64,000 bases of DNA from Nemertoderma westbladi (GCA_032718475.1 JAUCBJ010007673.1:1-64000); one strand, 5' to 3'; shown: positions 10,789 through 20,895, counted from the stretch's first letter. Notes: a model not told the origin generated them from the sequence alone. Translations and numbers: made by a program.

Positions 10789-13700
10789 ATGTCTGACACA
10801 ACCCAATCACTGTCGGATAGTCTCTTAGAAAGTGTTAGAATGACTGTTAGACAGTGTCTTAAAAAGATCAGTGACCCAGATCCAAGTATAGAACATCCTA
10901 GATCCAAGTCTAAGTCACCTACTATTGTCAAAAAGGCCATCCCTACAGTAGTAGTGTCAGACCCTAGGCTAGTAGATCAACGTAGGTCTATCATCGGTAC
11001 TCGGGCCCAAGTCAAGCGGGATCAAGAAGCAGCTGTCAAACAGCAGCAACATCCTAGCCTAGAACCTAGCTCCAGTAGTTCGGATACTGCTGAGCGGACG
11101 CCCGAACGCGGAGCGAAGATGGTGGATACGGTTTATGATGAACGGCCAACCTATGAAGAATCAACCGACGCCACTTCTTCTCAAGTGGAAAGCGAAGTGG
11201 AAAGCGAATTAACAGCAGAGAAGCCGCGAACTAGAGACGCCATTGACATCTATCTGTCAGACTATCAGCGATTCCTAGGAGACGAAGAGTTGAGGAGACG
11301 ACTGTCTGGACTTCGCCCCAATAATGAAGGAACCAAGCTTGTGTTGGACGCAATCGATGCGGAAATGTTAGCTGCTAACCAAGCAGAATTTGATGAAAAA
11401 CTCCGCCTCGCTAGAGTCCAAGAAGAAAAAGTAAAGAAAAGACGGATAGAGGAACAAAAGGCGGCGGCTACGGCAGAAGCAGAAGCAGAAAGAAAAGCAG
11501 CAGCGGCAGAAGCAGAAGCAGAAAGAAAAGCAGCGGCGGCAGAAGTAGAAGCAGAAAGAATAGCAGCAAAGGCAGCCGCGGCGGAAGCAGAAGCAAAAAG
11601 AAAGGCAGCGGCGGCAGAAGCAAAGGCGGAAAGGGCAGTGGCAGAAGCGGAACGGAGAGCGTCTGAGCAGACTACCCAACTGGAGTTGGAAAATCTGCAA
11701 GAGACGCAAGACAACATAAATAAACAGATAACTGCTAGTCAAATGCAGATGATGAGACGATCTACTCCCAAACGCCAGGGATACACATCATCGGAGGAAA
11801 GCAAAACCACCGATCCTGAAGGCGGAGGAAATAGATCTCGTCTAAGCAGGCGTAGAAAAACAGCTCACCGTCACAAATTGCCTGATTTGCCCCCAGCTGT
11901 TAGAAGACAGTTAGCTAGCGCAGACTTAGGTAGTACGGAATCCACATACCAACCTATTCAGGTCAAAAGACTCCCTACAATAGTTGATGAGCCTGAAATA
12001 ATTAGGCCTGTCGTTCCAAAAGTCACACCTGTGCTAGAGACCCCTGTACTTCCAGAGCTTAACTCTAAGTTCCCTTTACACAGTACTACACTGCCTGTAC
12101 CCGGTAGAACAATCCATGAGAATATTCCTGTCCTGGAAGCTGAGAGAGAAATTAAAGATTTGTCTCCCGTCGTCCCACGTCAGCCCGCTACAATGTTGGC
12201 GACTCCCGCTTCGGCGGTCGAGTGGGTAGAGGAGGGACGGCGGGGGATGAATCTCCTGCTCGGACAGATGCAGGAGACTGTCCACCAGCTTAAGGGAACA
12301 GTAAGGGAAAGTAGGGCAGAGTTGCAAGAAGTGCAGCAAAGTATCGCACTGGAACGCGACAAGTTAGTCAATATACAAAAGGGCATACCAATACCCCCTG
12401 TAACATTGTGTCAACCTGTTAGGTCTGAAGTATTACATGCGCAAGGTGTGGAGCCTACACGCATCTATACTGCTAGTGAAGTAGAAACTCCTATAGCAAA
12501 CCCTATTAAGGGTGATTATAGACCTGTTATTAATGATATTCCCTATAGACCTGATAATGATCCGAGAAATTTATATACCGATAATTCGATATTAAATAAT
12601 ACGATGGCCCAAGAAAGCTTTACGCGTCAGATGGCTAGAACAGAAGCCCGCCAAGCGGTCAAAGTGGGAGAGATCGTCAAATTCAATGGAGATGAGATGA
12701 AATGGTTACCTTTCAACGAATATTACAAAGACAGCATACAGAACTCTGTACTATCTAACGGAGAGAAACTTAGGTTCCTCATCAAGTGCTTGGAAGGACC
12801 TCCCAAGTTAATGGCGTTAAAGTTTATTGGACATCCAGAAGGATTAAGACAAGTATGGGATACATTAAACATCAGGTATGGTAACAAGGATAACATAGCT
12901 AAGTATTTGTATGCAAAATTAGTAGCCCCCCGACACTTCCTTAGTAGCGGGATTATAGAGTTTTCCGATGAGATTCAAGAGATCTGTAGACAATTGGACT
13001 GGTTAGGTAAGTCTCATGAATATCAGAGTTCCATGGTTATTGGAGCCGTAGTCTCTACTTTACCAAAGGGTGGAGTATGTACACGCTGGGACAAGAAAGT
13101 GTTGTACATGAATGAACAACAACGACGAAGCCCTACCATGGCTGATCTCATGTCCTTCTTAGATGGTGAGGTAAAACTACAACTCATCAAGCAGGCCAGA
13201 GAGAAAACATCGGAAAATAAGGTAAGTGAGAAACCCGTTTCTAGGAGAAGGATAATACCAGTGTGTTATACTGACGACGGCGAAAGCCAAGCTTCTCAAG
13301 AAGAGGACAGCGGGAAAGACACAGCAAAATCTTACTATGACAACAAGACCTATAAAGACGTAAGTAAATACAAGTCTCGAATCAGTGACAGGAGAGAACA
13401 GGTAACAACAACTCCTCCTACGTCTCCTAAGAGAATTCACGGAAGAAAGCCCGAAGAAAGAACGAGAGTGCATAACGTTACCCAAGGTAAGGTGAGTAAC
13501 ATCAAACCAAAATGTGCGCTGTGCGACGGGCCCCACCGTTTGAGTGCGTGTGCTGAATTTCTAAAGAAATCCCCTGTAGACAGACGTACAGTCCTGTGGA
13601 GTAAGCGGTTATGCTATAATTGCCTCAGATCAGGACACCAACGGCGAACCTGTTACTCCGACGTAAAGTGTGCAAAGTGTGGCGCGAAACATCACATCTT

Positions 13701-14946
13701 GTTACACAGTGAGTTCGAACGAGACAACCCGAGTCAGGTAAGTGAGCCCGAACTACATGTCCAATTCAGTGATGTAAATGACACTGATCAAGAGTCTGAG
13801 ATGGAAGGATTCTATACTGACGAATTCTCCGACGCCAATGAATCCTGTTACCTAATAAATATCTCAGTGTATCGAGCACTTACTTATGAAAAGGACACCG
13901 ACAATGAGTTCCCCCCAACTACTTTTGCCAGACAACCATCTTGGAAAGCTCCAACTTCCAACGTAGGAATCAGAGAATTTCCTGTAGTGCAGGTAAGAGT
14001 TCATGGTCCTAACAAAAGTTACATAGTGAACGCCCTCCTTGACTCCGGCAGCACAGGAACATTCATCGATCAAGAACTAGCCGAAGATATCTTTGCTGGA
14101 CAACCCAAATTCCGGACTAAATTGAATATGTTAGGAATTATGCAGGTTTGGAAATCTACCCTAACGGCAGATTACTATGTAGGTGTGTTGTCCACCCCCC
14201 AGGATAAATTAGGAGCACAAGGTATAAGGTCGGTAAAAATGGTGGCTATAAAGAACTTCGCTACTACCCAAGCAGACCTTTATAATTGGGACGAGGATGA
14301 GAGCATCCAACATCTTAAGATACCTCGATTCCAGACAGATTATCCTGGAGTGCAAATACTCATCGGCCAAAACGCGCATGAGGCGCTCGAGACATTGGAG
14401 AAACGGCCTGCTCAACCGCAGCCACTACAAACCTATGCGGTAAGAACTAGAGTAGGTTGGTACTTCACTGGCCCTTCCCGTAGAACTCTCAAAGAGAGAT
14501 TACCTCAACAACAGGTATACCAAGTAAAGGAATGGGAAGTGGAGAGCAGTGATGTGGACGATCCAACTGAGGGAACACCATACTCCTCAGATAATGACGA
14601 TATTAACTCCAATGTAGATCAATGGAGACATTGCCTTGGGACGATTAATCCAGCCGACATCGCTTCCAGAGGAGCAACTCCTCAAGAACTGATAGATACT
14701 CCAGGCTGGTTAGGTGGATCCGACTTCTTAAGTAAAGAAGAAGAAGAATGGCCTCCTCATTTTACAACGGCGGAGATTAGACAGGCCAAGGGAGCGGAGA
14801 AAGTAACACAACAACTCAATCGCCCAGCTAGTCGTTTATGTTTACTGGAAAGAGACCGAAAACTGTCCGGAAACTATGGAAGGCAAGATACTCTTCCTAC
14901 GACCACTTCCCTAATCCGACAAATATCTAGGGACTCTATAACGTAA
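10789..14946 (+). CDS. gag-pr: Element A Gag-protease ORF with in-frame loss of RT/RNase H and integrase (1385 aa)
   Basis: The start at 10789 matches the start in element D. In order the product has an acidic N-terminal region, an Ala/Glu/Arg-rich coiled coil at about residues 225-300, a DUF1759-type Gag domain from about 630 (FNGDEMKW...) to about 800, and three nucleocapsid zinc fingers starting at C909 (CALC), C942 (CYNCLRSGHQRRTC, a canonical CCHC) and C961. A retroviral-type aspartic protease (DUF1758) follows with DSG at D1085. After protease the frame passes directly into remnants: an RNase H-distal segment with DQWRHC and INPADIASRG, then a tail that follows integrase in element D. 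The YxDD motif and the DDE integrase core are missing. All three deletions in this ORF keep the frame. It could supply particles and protease but not cDNA synthesis or integration. Confidence 0.9.
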   Translation: MSDTTQSLSDSLLESVRMTVRQCLKKISDPDPSIEHPRSKSKSPTIVKKAIPTVVVSDPRLVDQRRSIIGTRAQVKRDQEAAVKQQQHPSLEPSSSSSDTAERTPERGAKMVDTVYDERPTYEESTDATSSQVESEVESELTAEKPRTRDAIDIYLSDYQRFLGDEELRRRLSGLRPNNEGTKLVLDAIDAEMLAANQAEFDEKLRLARVQEEKVKKRRIEEQKAAATAEAEAERKAAAAEAEAERKAAAAEVEAERIAAKAAAAEAEAKRKAAAAEAKAERAVAEAERRASEQTTQLELENLQETQDNINKQITASQMQMMRRSTPKRQGYTSSEESKTTDPEGGGNRSRLSRRRKTAHRHKLPDLPPAVRRQLASADLGSTESTYQPIQVKRLPTIVDEPEIIRPVVPKVTPVLETPVLPELNSKFPLHSTTLPVPGRTIHENIPVLEAEREIKDLSPVVPRQPATMLATPASAVEWVEEGRRGMNLLLGQMQETVHQLKGTVRESRAELQEVQQSIALERDKLVNIQKGIPIPPVTLCQPVRSEVLHAQGVEPTRIYTASEVETPIANPIKGDYRPVINDIPYRPDNDPRNLYTDNSILNNTMAQESFTRQMARTEARQAVKVGEIVKFNGDEMKWLPFNEYYKDSIQNSVLSNGEKLRFLIKCLEGPPKLMALKFIGHPEGLRQVWDTLNIRYGNKDNIAKYLYAKLVAPRHFLSSGIIEFSDEIQEICRQLDWLGKSHEYQSSMVIGAVVSTLPKGGVCTRWDKKVLYMNEQQRRSPTMADLMSFLDGEVKLQLIKQAREKTSENKVSEKPVSRRRIIPVCYTDDGESQASQEEDSGKDTAKSYYDNKTYKDVSKYKSRISDRREQVTTTPPTSPKRIHGRKPEERTRVHNVTQGKVSNIKPKCALCDGPHRLSACAEFLKKSPVDRRTVLWSKRLCYNCLRSGHQRRTCYSDVKCAKCGAKHHILLHSEFERDNPSQVSEPELHVQFSDVNDTDQESEMEGFYTDEFSDANESCYLINISVYRALTYEKDTDNEFPPTTFARQPSWKAPTSNVGIREFPVVQVRVHGPNKSYIVNALLDSGSTGTFIDQELAEDIFAGQPKFRTKLNMLGIMQVWKSTLTADYYVGVLSTPQDKLGAQGIRSVKMVAIKNFATTQADLYNWDEDESIQHLKIPRFQTDYPGVQILIGQNAHEALETLEKRPAQPQPLQTYAVRTRVGWYFTGPSRRTLKERLPQQQVYQVKEWEVESSDVDDPTEGTPYSSDNDDINSNVDQWRHCLGTINPADIASRGATPQELIDTPGWLGGSDFLSKEEEEWPPHFTTAEIRQAKGAEKVTQQLNRPASRLCLLERDRKLSGNYGRQDTLPTTTSLIRQISRDSIT

Positions 14947-16577
14947 TAACATATGGAGTGGGCGTGTGACTATATCATTTTATATTTGTTTTTATTTTAT
15001 ATTTATGTATGTATTATTATGTAATTTTATTATAATCGTTTTCTTTAATTTTATTTAGTAGAATGTTATTTTAGTGATTATTTAGTAGATTAGTGCAATA
15101 TATTAGTGTTTATTACGTACGTAATTACTTATAATATATATTAGTGCGACGGCGAGAAATAATTATTTTTTCTCTTTCCTTACTGTCCGTATCATATTAT
15201 AAATACGTGACTACAGTAAGATGAAATGTCCGTACTTATTAAAGTACAATAAAGCTCCTACTATACTTCAAGTATTATTGGTAGGCAGAGTATTAGGAAT
15301 GCAAAGTTCAGATCCTCGTGTCTCGGCTAAACCAAGCTCTGGGTAGACCTTGGAAACGACTTGCCTCTTCACACTGACATTGCTTCGTGCGATATTGCTC
15401 TTCTACCTTATATTAAATAATACATATAGTAGCGTGATGTCCCTCTAACAGTAGCGTAAAACGCAAATAAATCTGTTAAACCTTTTGACCATCTGTAATT
15501 CTAGTCGATTAAGATATCGCGGCACCCACCGATATACTTGAAAGACAAATTCTAGAATCAGTGGTTAACGTCCCCAGACAAGTTCTGGAATAAATCGGTG
15601 CCCATCTTAAATATTAATTAATATTTATTAAAATCTGTAAAATTCGGATACTTTAAAATTTCTAGTCAATTAAGATATCGCAGCACTTACCGATACTCTT
15701 AAAAGACAATTTTATAGAATTAAAGATCCTCAGTCCCCAGACATGCTCTGGAATAAAATTTGTGTCAATTTTAACATCAAATAATAAAATTCACGGGAAT
15801 AAATTTAAATTCATATTTTTAAATGAATTTCATAAATTGTCATTTTGTACAATTTATAACATTCCCAAAATTCCATTAATTAATAGATCACGGGAGCGGA
15901 GATTCATCCTATTGAGTGTATTAGAGTGCGAGAATCTCCAACATATAGTCAATAGCCGATAAAATTAATAAAATCATACATAGAGAGGATATTGACAATT
16001 AAAGAATTATTATTAAATAGCATCCCAGATCTGTATGCATGAGAATTACCCTAATTCTACCGCTAGCATTCCATAATGTCACCATAGCAACACCCACGCT
16101 AGAATTAGAAGCAAGTTAAGAGAACAATAGAAAGCTTGTCCCATTGCATAGCATAGAGAATACATAATACACTGTTAGTATCCAAGGATACACAGTAATA
16201 ACGTGACATTCTGGAATGCACTGACTAACGGACAAATGGCCTGTATGTGTACAATTGGTGACAGTTGTGTGGAATTTGTGCGTTTATAGGTGAATGTTAC
16301 TGCTAAAGTATGTTTACAGTAGCTAGTCGCAATTGTGAAAGTAGCCCAACTCTCCTATAGAAAGAACCTAAAGTGGATTCAAGCCTTTGGGACGGACAGT
16401 GGAGTGACTTGTGCCGGTTATCGTTGTCGTGCTGTTGCTACATGTTAGCGTAAACACCGCGACGACGGTACATCGGCGCTGAGAATCCCACTGTCCGGGG
16501 GCGAAGAGAGGTAGGCAGCGACGCCCGCTCGCCTAAACATAAACTCATTACAATATTAATAAACTCAGATAGCAGAT
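14947..16577 (+). other. Element A spacer before ORF3, with paired repeats and hairpins
   Basis: A non-coding 1.6-kb spacer. Two related blocks of about 160 bp (15497-15600 and 15655-15760) each begin TCTAGTC(G/A)ATTAAGATATC and each contain a short hairpin, CCAGA-5 nt-TCTGG (15574-15588 and 15737-15751). Element D keeps both at about 53740-54020 despite heavy decay elsewhere. Just before the ORF3 start the sequence ATAGCAGATATG offers a possible splice acceptor (AG at 16573-16574, two or three bases before the ATG region) that is also kept in D. How ORF3 is expressed (splicing, internal promoter or reinitiation) is unknown. Confidence 0.65.
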
Positions 16578-17910
16578 ATGACGGAGTTGATAGAAGATGA
16601 TCTTGGTATCAGGGAGCGATATACTCTAACTTTACAAGCATTTGTGGATAGCTTGATACGCGGTGAAACCGATCCAACCATTACGGAGGACGATGGTCGT
16701 CATATCGAACCGCCGATGTCCCAAGAGCAACTTACGCGTGAATTGGACTATCGAAAATTCACCGCTCGCTATACGCATCGTAATAATACGTATATGGACC
16801 TCCTAACTACCGGCCATCCTATCGATTTACATGATACGGACGATGTAGACACCGAAAGGGAAATGGTTCTATTTAAATATCATACCCAGCGACAACGATT
16901 ACATCCTAGAATGGTATCAAGGTCCACAGTGTCTCACTGCGTACAATTATCGCCATGCCAACTATGTTTCTCGGCAACGTTGTCGGTTATGCGCATCGAG
17001 AGACCATGTTACGCCCATGGACACAAACGTCCGCTGTTCCTATTTCCACGAACAACCGGTGATGGAAATTTATTGCGCGTATTGCAGACTCAATAACTTG
17101 CACATTTTTGCGGTTTGCCCTCAATTTATGACTCAATGTCACCATTGTCAACTAAAGGGACACGCCAGTTTCGATTGCCCTTTTAATCACGATTTGGAAA
17201 GCGTAGATGAAATGATCACACTACGTTACATCAGAGCTTGGGAAGCGAACGCTGATTTACATTGTGATTCGCGCCATCGTTATTATCCTGGACGCGCTTA
17301 CGAAGGAATTTATGCGTTCCATCCTTATCTATTCGCTTCTGTCGAACAGAAATCACGCATATCGAGTTACGAACTACTGAAGCGCGTCGGAGAATGTATT
17401 TCAACCAAGTTCGTACGCAAATTTCTCAGGAGTGTTAATCCTAGCGACCTTCATTCCTATAACTTAATCAATTATATCCGTTAGGATCCGGACTATGGAG
17501 ACTTATTTGTTAACTCACACCCCGAGTTACAGGAAGTGTATCGACGACCTTACGAATACCGAGCCCGCGAACGCGAGTTGGAAAGAACCATTAAACCCAG
17601 GAGGTTTCTAACTGCCTATGGTCCACCCACGGCCCTCGTTCAGACCACTCGTAAAGGACCCGTAAGAGCGGCTGTCTTGAAACGAGCTCTCAAAGCCGTT
17701 AGACCCCTCTCCCCTGACGTTGATGTCAATCAACCCGGTACTTCGACTGGCGGATACACCGACCATAATCCTACACCCTCTGATGCAATCATATTGCACC
17801 CTTCACCCAGGAGTTATAGCCCTCCTTGTAAAGTGGCTCGCCCCAAAGAGAAAAGGACTCTGGCTAGCTTTAAAAGACTGCGTAAACGCCGTCCGCGCAA
17901 GAAAGACTAA
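16578..17910 (+). pseudogene. Element A ORF3 remnant: exonuclease-like region deleted, zinc-knuckle end kept
   Basis: The N-terminal part (from 16578, MTELIEDDLGIRERYTL) is almost identical to ORF3 of element D. At about 16885-16891 about 2.9 kb is missing; the junction shares CAGCG with both D boundaries, so it is a microhomology deletion. The frame changes there, and an open frame from about 16891 continues through CRLC, a CAYC and a CHHCQLKGHASFDC zinc knuckle to a TAG at 17482-17484. The reading then resumes to 17910 with the basic tail KRRPRKKD. The whole central exonuclease-like region and the CxxC/CxxH motif are gone. It is not a functional ORF3. The stop looks like one substitution of a Gln codon, since D reads RQDP here and A reads R-stop-DP. 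Confidence 0.85.
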
Positions 17911-17980
17911 CTGTTTAGAGTATTTACGTATATTAGAAACTGTGATTTTGTATATTTTATAGACTCAAATCCCATTTTCT

Positions 17981-17988
17981 GGGAGCGG
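17981..17988 (+). promoter_or_regulatory. Element A polypurine tract
   Basis: GGGAGCGG stands directly before the 3' LTR. The same GGAGCGG precedes the 3' LTR of B (38354-38360) and, on the minus strand, of D (48639-48646). Plus-strand priming is the expected role of a purine-rich tract here; conservation between two families supports it. Confidence 0.7.
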
Positions 17989-19252
17989 TGTAAAAGCTTC
18001 TGTGGGATATAACTGGCCCCTTTGCTTCGCAATCCAGTTTCCCCCCAGGCGCTGGAATACTCTAAAAAGGTTCTCTAACTGTATATATATATTCCCCTCG
18101 CCCGCAAGGTACCGTTATAGGTGTTTTAACGGACATAAAAGTCATTCTGCTATATACGTGTTTTGGCGGACATGGTAAGGCAAAAAACCTGCAATGCACC
18201 AAATACCTTTCACAGCTTAGCCGTGATGATTCATATTACGACATCTAACAGCTGGTTGCTGACATGGAAACAGCCATTGGACGCATGGTTCTTTGTTTGG
18301 CTTGAGCCAATCAGAGCGATTTTTCCTGTCGACGTGTAGCTTTTCGGCCGATCATAAGGAGAGTGTTCAGTCTTACTGTTTTTACTTGATACTTTGTGTT
18401 ATTGCTATCTAGGCCAGGAACAACGGCTCTAGAGTCAATTCGTTTTCATACTTTAGAAGAAACATTAGTAGGCTTAAATTATAGAGCGTATGACTGTTAT
18501 CGATTCATATCAATGCATAACAATACTTTGTTCACATCTTGTCATATCATATCTTAACTTACCGTCTTAATGCTGTTTACTGTTGTGTTTTGGTTGAATA
18601 TTATTTGGAGAACATATATAAAGAACCCAAATTTCCCAATTTTCTTGATACACTACAGGTTAGAGAGGCGGGTTATATATAGCGATTGCGACTTATATTG
18701 TTGTGGTTTGTAGTGAATTTAATGCTATTTGATAAGCACTACATTGGTCCGTTGCTGTTCTCTTTATATATGATAAAATTCATTGACGGTCGGCAAATTA
18801 GTGTGCAGTATTGTGTGTTACCGGTAGTGTGCATGATTGTGACTGATAACTAAGCATTTCCTAAAGAATGCGCCTCATACGTGAATCTTAAGCCTTACCG
18901 ACTTACCGTTGTGATTAGTATAAGTCATATCTCGGTTTACTTAGATAGAGCGCCACGTCCTAAAGGAACTGTTAATATTTCCCGAAAGTAAATAATATTA
19001 GTCAGAAATTAATTATTAACGATCAATCGAATAATACAATACAGTAAGCTTCACTGCAATAATAATTTAAGCCCTCAGAATCCAGTCTCCCGGGATTATC
19101 CAGCGGGTGAATGGACGCGCACTAGGCTGGCTTCTGCTAATGTTGTGTTTATTGGTAATAAATATTTGTCATCTTCTAAAGTATATTTATAAACCAAAAG
19201 ACATATAAATTTTGGCGGGTTAAACTGCTAAAGGTCTTCAAAAGCGCGTACA
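17989..19252 (+). repeat. Element A 3' LTR
   Basis: A 1264-bp direct repeat of 7262-8523. The visible differences are one extra TA in the TATATATA run near 18085 and about eight substitutions. It ends GCGTACA and is followed by the duplicated target TATGA (19253-19257). The host flank at 7257 and the flank at 19253 match, so the two LTRs belong to one insertion. Confidence 0.93.
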
Positions 19253-19978
19253 TATGAGGTATATTGATAAAATTATTTGCGACCTAGAGCGCTGCGTACA
19301 AGTAATGTTATATGAAATATAGTTATTTTTAATCCATTTAGGGTCTATTCTCTATTCTATGTTATCCTAATGACCTGAGTAAATGTAACATACTTAGTGA
19401 AAGCGTCCCGATGTTAAATACAGTATTTTTAGAACTAAACCTTGATTCTTTTTATAAATGCTATAAACTCGGACAGTTGAAAACTGTTGTTCACCCAGGC
19501 ACGGAGCGAGTGGCTGGGTGAACAACCAAACATTTATATTCGGAGCGCTTCCCCCCCCCCCCCCCCCCCCCCCCCTCGAAAAATTGCGGGGGGAGGGGGG
19601 GGGGGGGGTATTAGTGACAACAACAAACATCTTTGTTTTATAACTTGCGATATTCAAAAGTTATATTCGATTATCGTATATAATAATTAATAATTCGAAT
19701 TAAGCGATAATAAATTAATACATCTCCTTATACTGAGATTTACTTCGAGACTGTTCCCAATTCTCTCTCTCATCTTCATATTTTTTTCAAGTCAAAACTT
19801 AAATATTATCGTACGTGTAAAAATAGCGTCTCTTCCCTCCTCGTATCTTCTCTTCGATTTGTCACCCGCTCTCTTTATCATCTTATTTACTCTTCTCTTC
19901 TATGCGTTTCTTTTCTTATCTCTTCTCTACTATTGTTATTTCTCTCATCTTCTAAAACTTCTAAAATTTTTAGTATGT
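19253..19978. other. Host flank between element A and repeat R1
   Basis: AT-rich and pyrimidine-rich DNA (TCTCTTCT-like runs at about 19755-19960) with a strong inverted-repeat cluster at 19486-19608, listed separately. No coding region is supported. A translated run of prolines and glycines here is an artefact of the C and G homopolymers. Confidence 0.6.
19486..19608. repeat. Two adjacent hairpins: 13-bp perfect stem, then poly-C facing poly-G
   Basis: GTTGTTCACCCAG at 19486-19498 is the exact reverse complement of 19514-19526, with a 15-base loop. Next, 25 C at 19551-19575 face a G run at 19588-19608 (one A at 19594) across a 12-base loop, TCGAAAAATTGC. The second structure can form a very stable hairpin, or an i-motif/G-quadruplex pair. 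Run lengths in such homopolymers are often unreliable in assemblies. Confidence 0.85.
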
Positions 19979-20053
19979 GGGGCGAGCCACGAAGTTGGCG
20001 GAGCCTTAGCGAATTGACACTGTTAGGGGGTGGGTCAATTTATGCAAATAGTT

Positions 20054-20085
<32 letters not shown>

Positions 20086-20475
20086 CGTCGTCGTCGTCGT
20101 TACGATTTTGACATGCTAATAACTTTGTCGGATTTAAAGCTGCCAAGTTGAAAATTTGTAGGTATCAATATGAGCAAAAGTTGAGATTTTTGAGAGACTT
20201 TCAGACACCATCAGTGCAATGGTCTCCCGCTAGAGGGCCACATGTCTAAACATTAAATGCCCTCCCATTTCTTTGCTTTTAATCCGTTTAAGCTGAAACT
20301 TGGCAGATATGTATTAGACCATTAGCTGTGACTTTCAAAGGAGGCGAATCCATCTGCAGTTCTCCAGTCTGCCGCTAGAGGGCCAAAGGTCTGAAAGTGA
20401 AATCGTTGTCGTCGTTACGATTTTGACATGCTAATAACTTTGTCGGATTTAAAGCTGCCAAGTTGAAAATTTGTA
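19979..20475 (+). mobile_element. Repeat R1, left part (split by element B)
   Basis: It starts GGGGCGAGCCACGAAGTTGG after TGT (19976-19978). A (GTCGTT)n/(GTC)n microsatellite lies at 20054-20101, followed by tandem units of about 310 bp (restart at 20401) that contain CATGCTAATAACTTTGTCGG. It is cut at 20475 by element B and resumes at 41523/41528. The uncut sequence is present in the first tandem unit (20151-20165), which proves the interruption. No protein is encoded. It looks like a non-autonomous DNA element built from internal tandem repeats; the superfamily is unresolved. Confidence 0.75.
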
Positions 20476-20599
20476 TATAGAATTATATTCCCTAAATGCC
20501 GTGGATTTTCAAAATTTTATTTTATTCGAATTAACTTTGTAAAGATTGCTTTGAGTTCTCATTAGTATTGGTTCTATCTATTGTGTATCTATCGGTCAA

Positions 20600-20680
20600 G
20601 TGGTTCAGTAGCTCAGTTGGTAGAGCGTTGGAAATTATATGTGTAGTAGGTATCGAGTTCGAATCCTAATAAGTGCGAAT
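20600..20680 (+). promoter_or_regulatory. tRNA-like sequence with A and B boxes inside the B LTR
   Basis: TAGCTCAGTTGG (20609-20620) is a perfect A box with a foldable D arm (GCTC...GAGC). AGTTCGAATCC (20656-20666) matches the B box with one mismatch, at normal tRNA spacing. The T-arm and acceptor stem do not pair well, so this is not a functional tRNA gene. The same sequence is in the 3' LTR (A box 38494-38505, B box 38541-38551). It may be a captured SINE head or a pol III promoter. Confidence 0.75.
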
Positions 20681-20885
20681 TATTTTTTGTGCAGAATTTC
20701 AACTCATTTAAATTAACCGCTACAAATTAATTGCATTTGTCTGTACCAATGAGACCGTAGTTATTTGATTGTAACCAATGTTGTGTAAGTTATATATTAG
20801 CTGGACCAATAAGCTATCTTTAAAACCTTGTTAGAACCTATAGAACAATCGAGAATTTTCTCGATTGATTGCGGCACAAATTTGG

Positions 20886-20895
20886 TATAAAAAGG
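20886..20895 (+). promoter_or_regulatory. TATA box in the element B LTR
   Basis: TATAAAAAGG lies about 410 bp into the LTR and is identical in the 3' copy (38771-38780). An AATAAA 130 bp downstream (21025-21030) gives the usual U3-R arrangement of a promoter followed closely by a polyadenylation signal. Confidence 0.7.

Larger units (their letters stand above)
7262..19252 (+). mobile_element. Element A: complete but non-autonomous BEL/Pao LTR retrotransposon (11,991 bp)
   Basis: Two nearly identical 1.26-kb direct repeats, starting TGTAAAAGC and ending GCGTACA, bound the element. The 5-bp host sequence TATGA stands directly outside both ends (7257-7261 and 19253-19257). BEL/Pao affinity comes from the DUF1759-type Gag, the DUF1758-type protease and the homologous element D. 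The internal part has a 2.3-kb leader, one Gag-protease ORF (10789-14946), a 1.6-kb spacer and a deleted ORF3 (16578-17910). Compared with D it lacks about 0.55 kb of gag, about 1.7 kb of RT/RNase H, about 1.6 kb of integrase and about 2.9 kb of ORF3 including the exonuclease-like region. It therefore needs enzymes in trans. By eye the LTRs differ at about eight positions plus a 2-bp indel, so insertion was recent. Confidence 0.93.

Noticed and set aside
11265-11742. Antisense frames opposite the Gag coiled coil (also 60640-61131)
   Set aside because: They are shadows of the GCA/GAA-rich repeats coding AEAERKAA on the other strand.
10789-17910. Element A as a retrocopy of a spliced RNA (introns removed)
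   Set aside because: The gag deletion edge in D shows no GT/AG, and the ORF3 deletion joins at a 5-bp microhomology. One D edge (GAGAAA/GTCAAA) resembles a donor, but the A product keeps extra bases there.
20600-20680. Functional tRNA gene in the B LTR
   Set aside because: The A and B boxes are good, but the acceptor stem and T-stem do not pair, and it is repeated as part of both LTRs.
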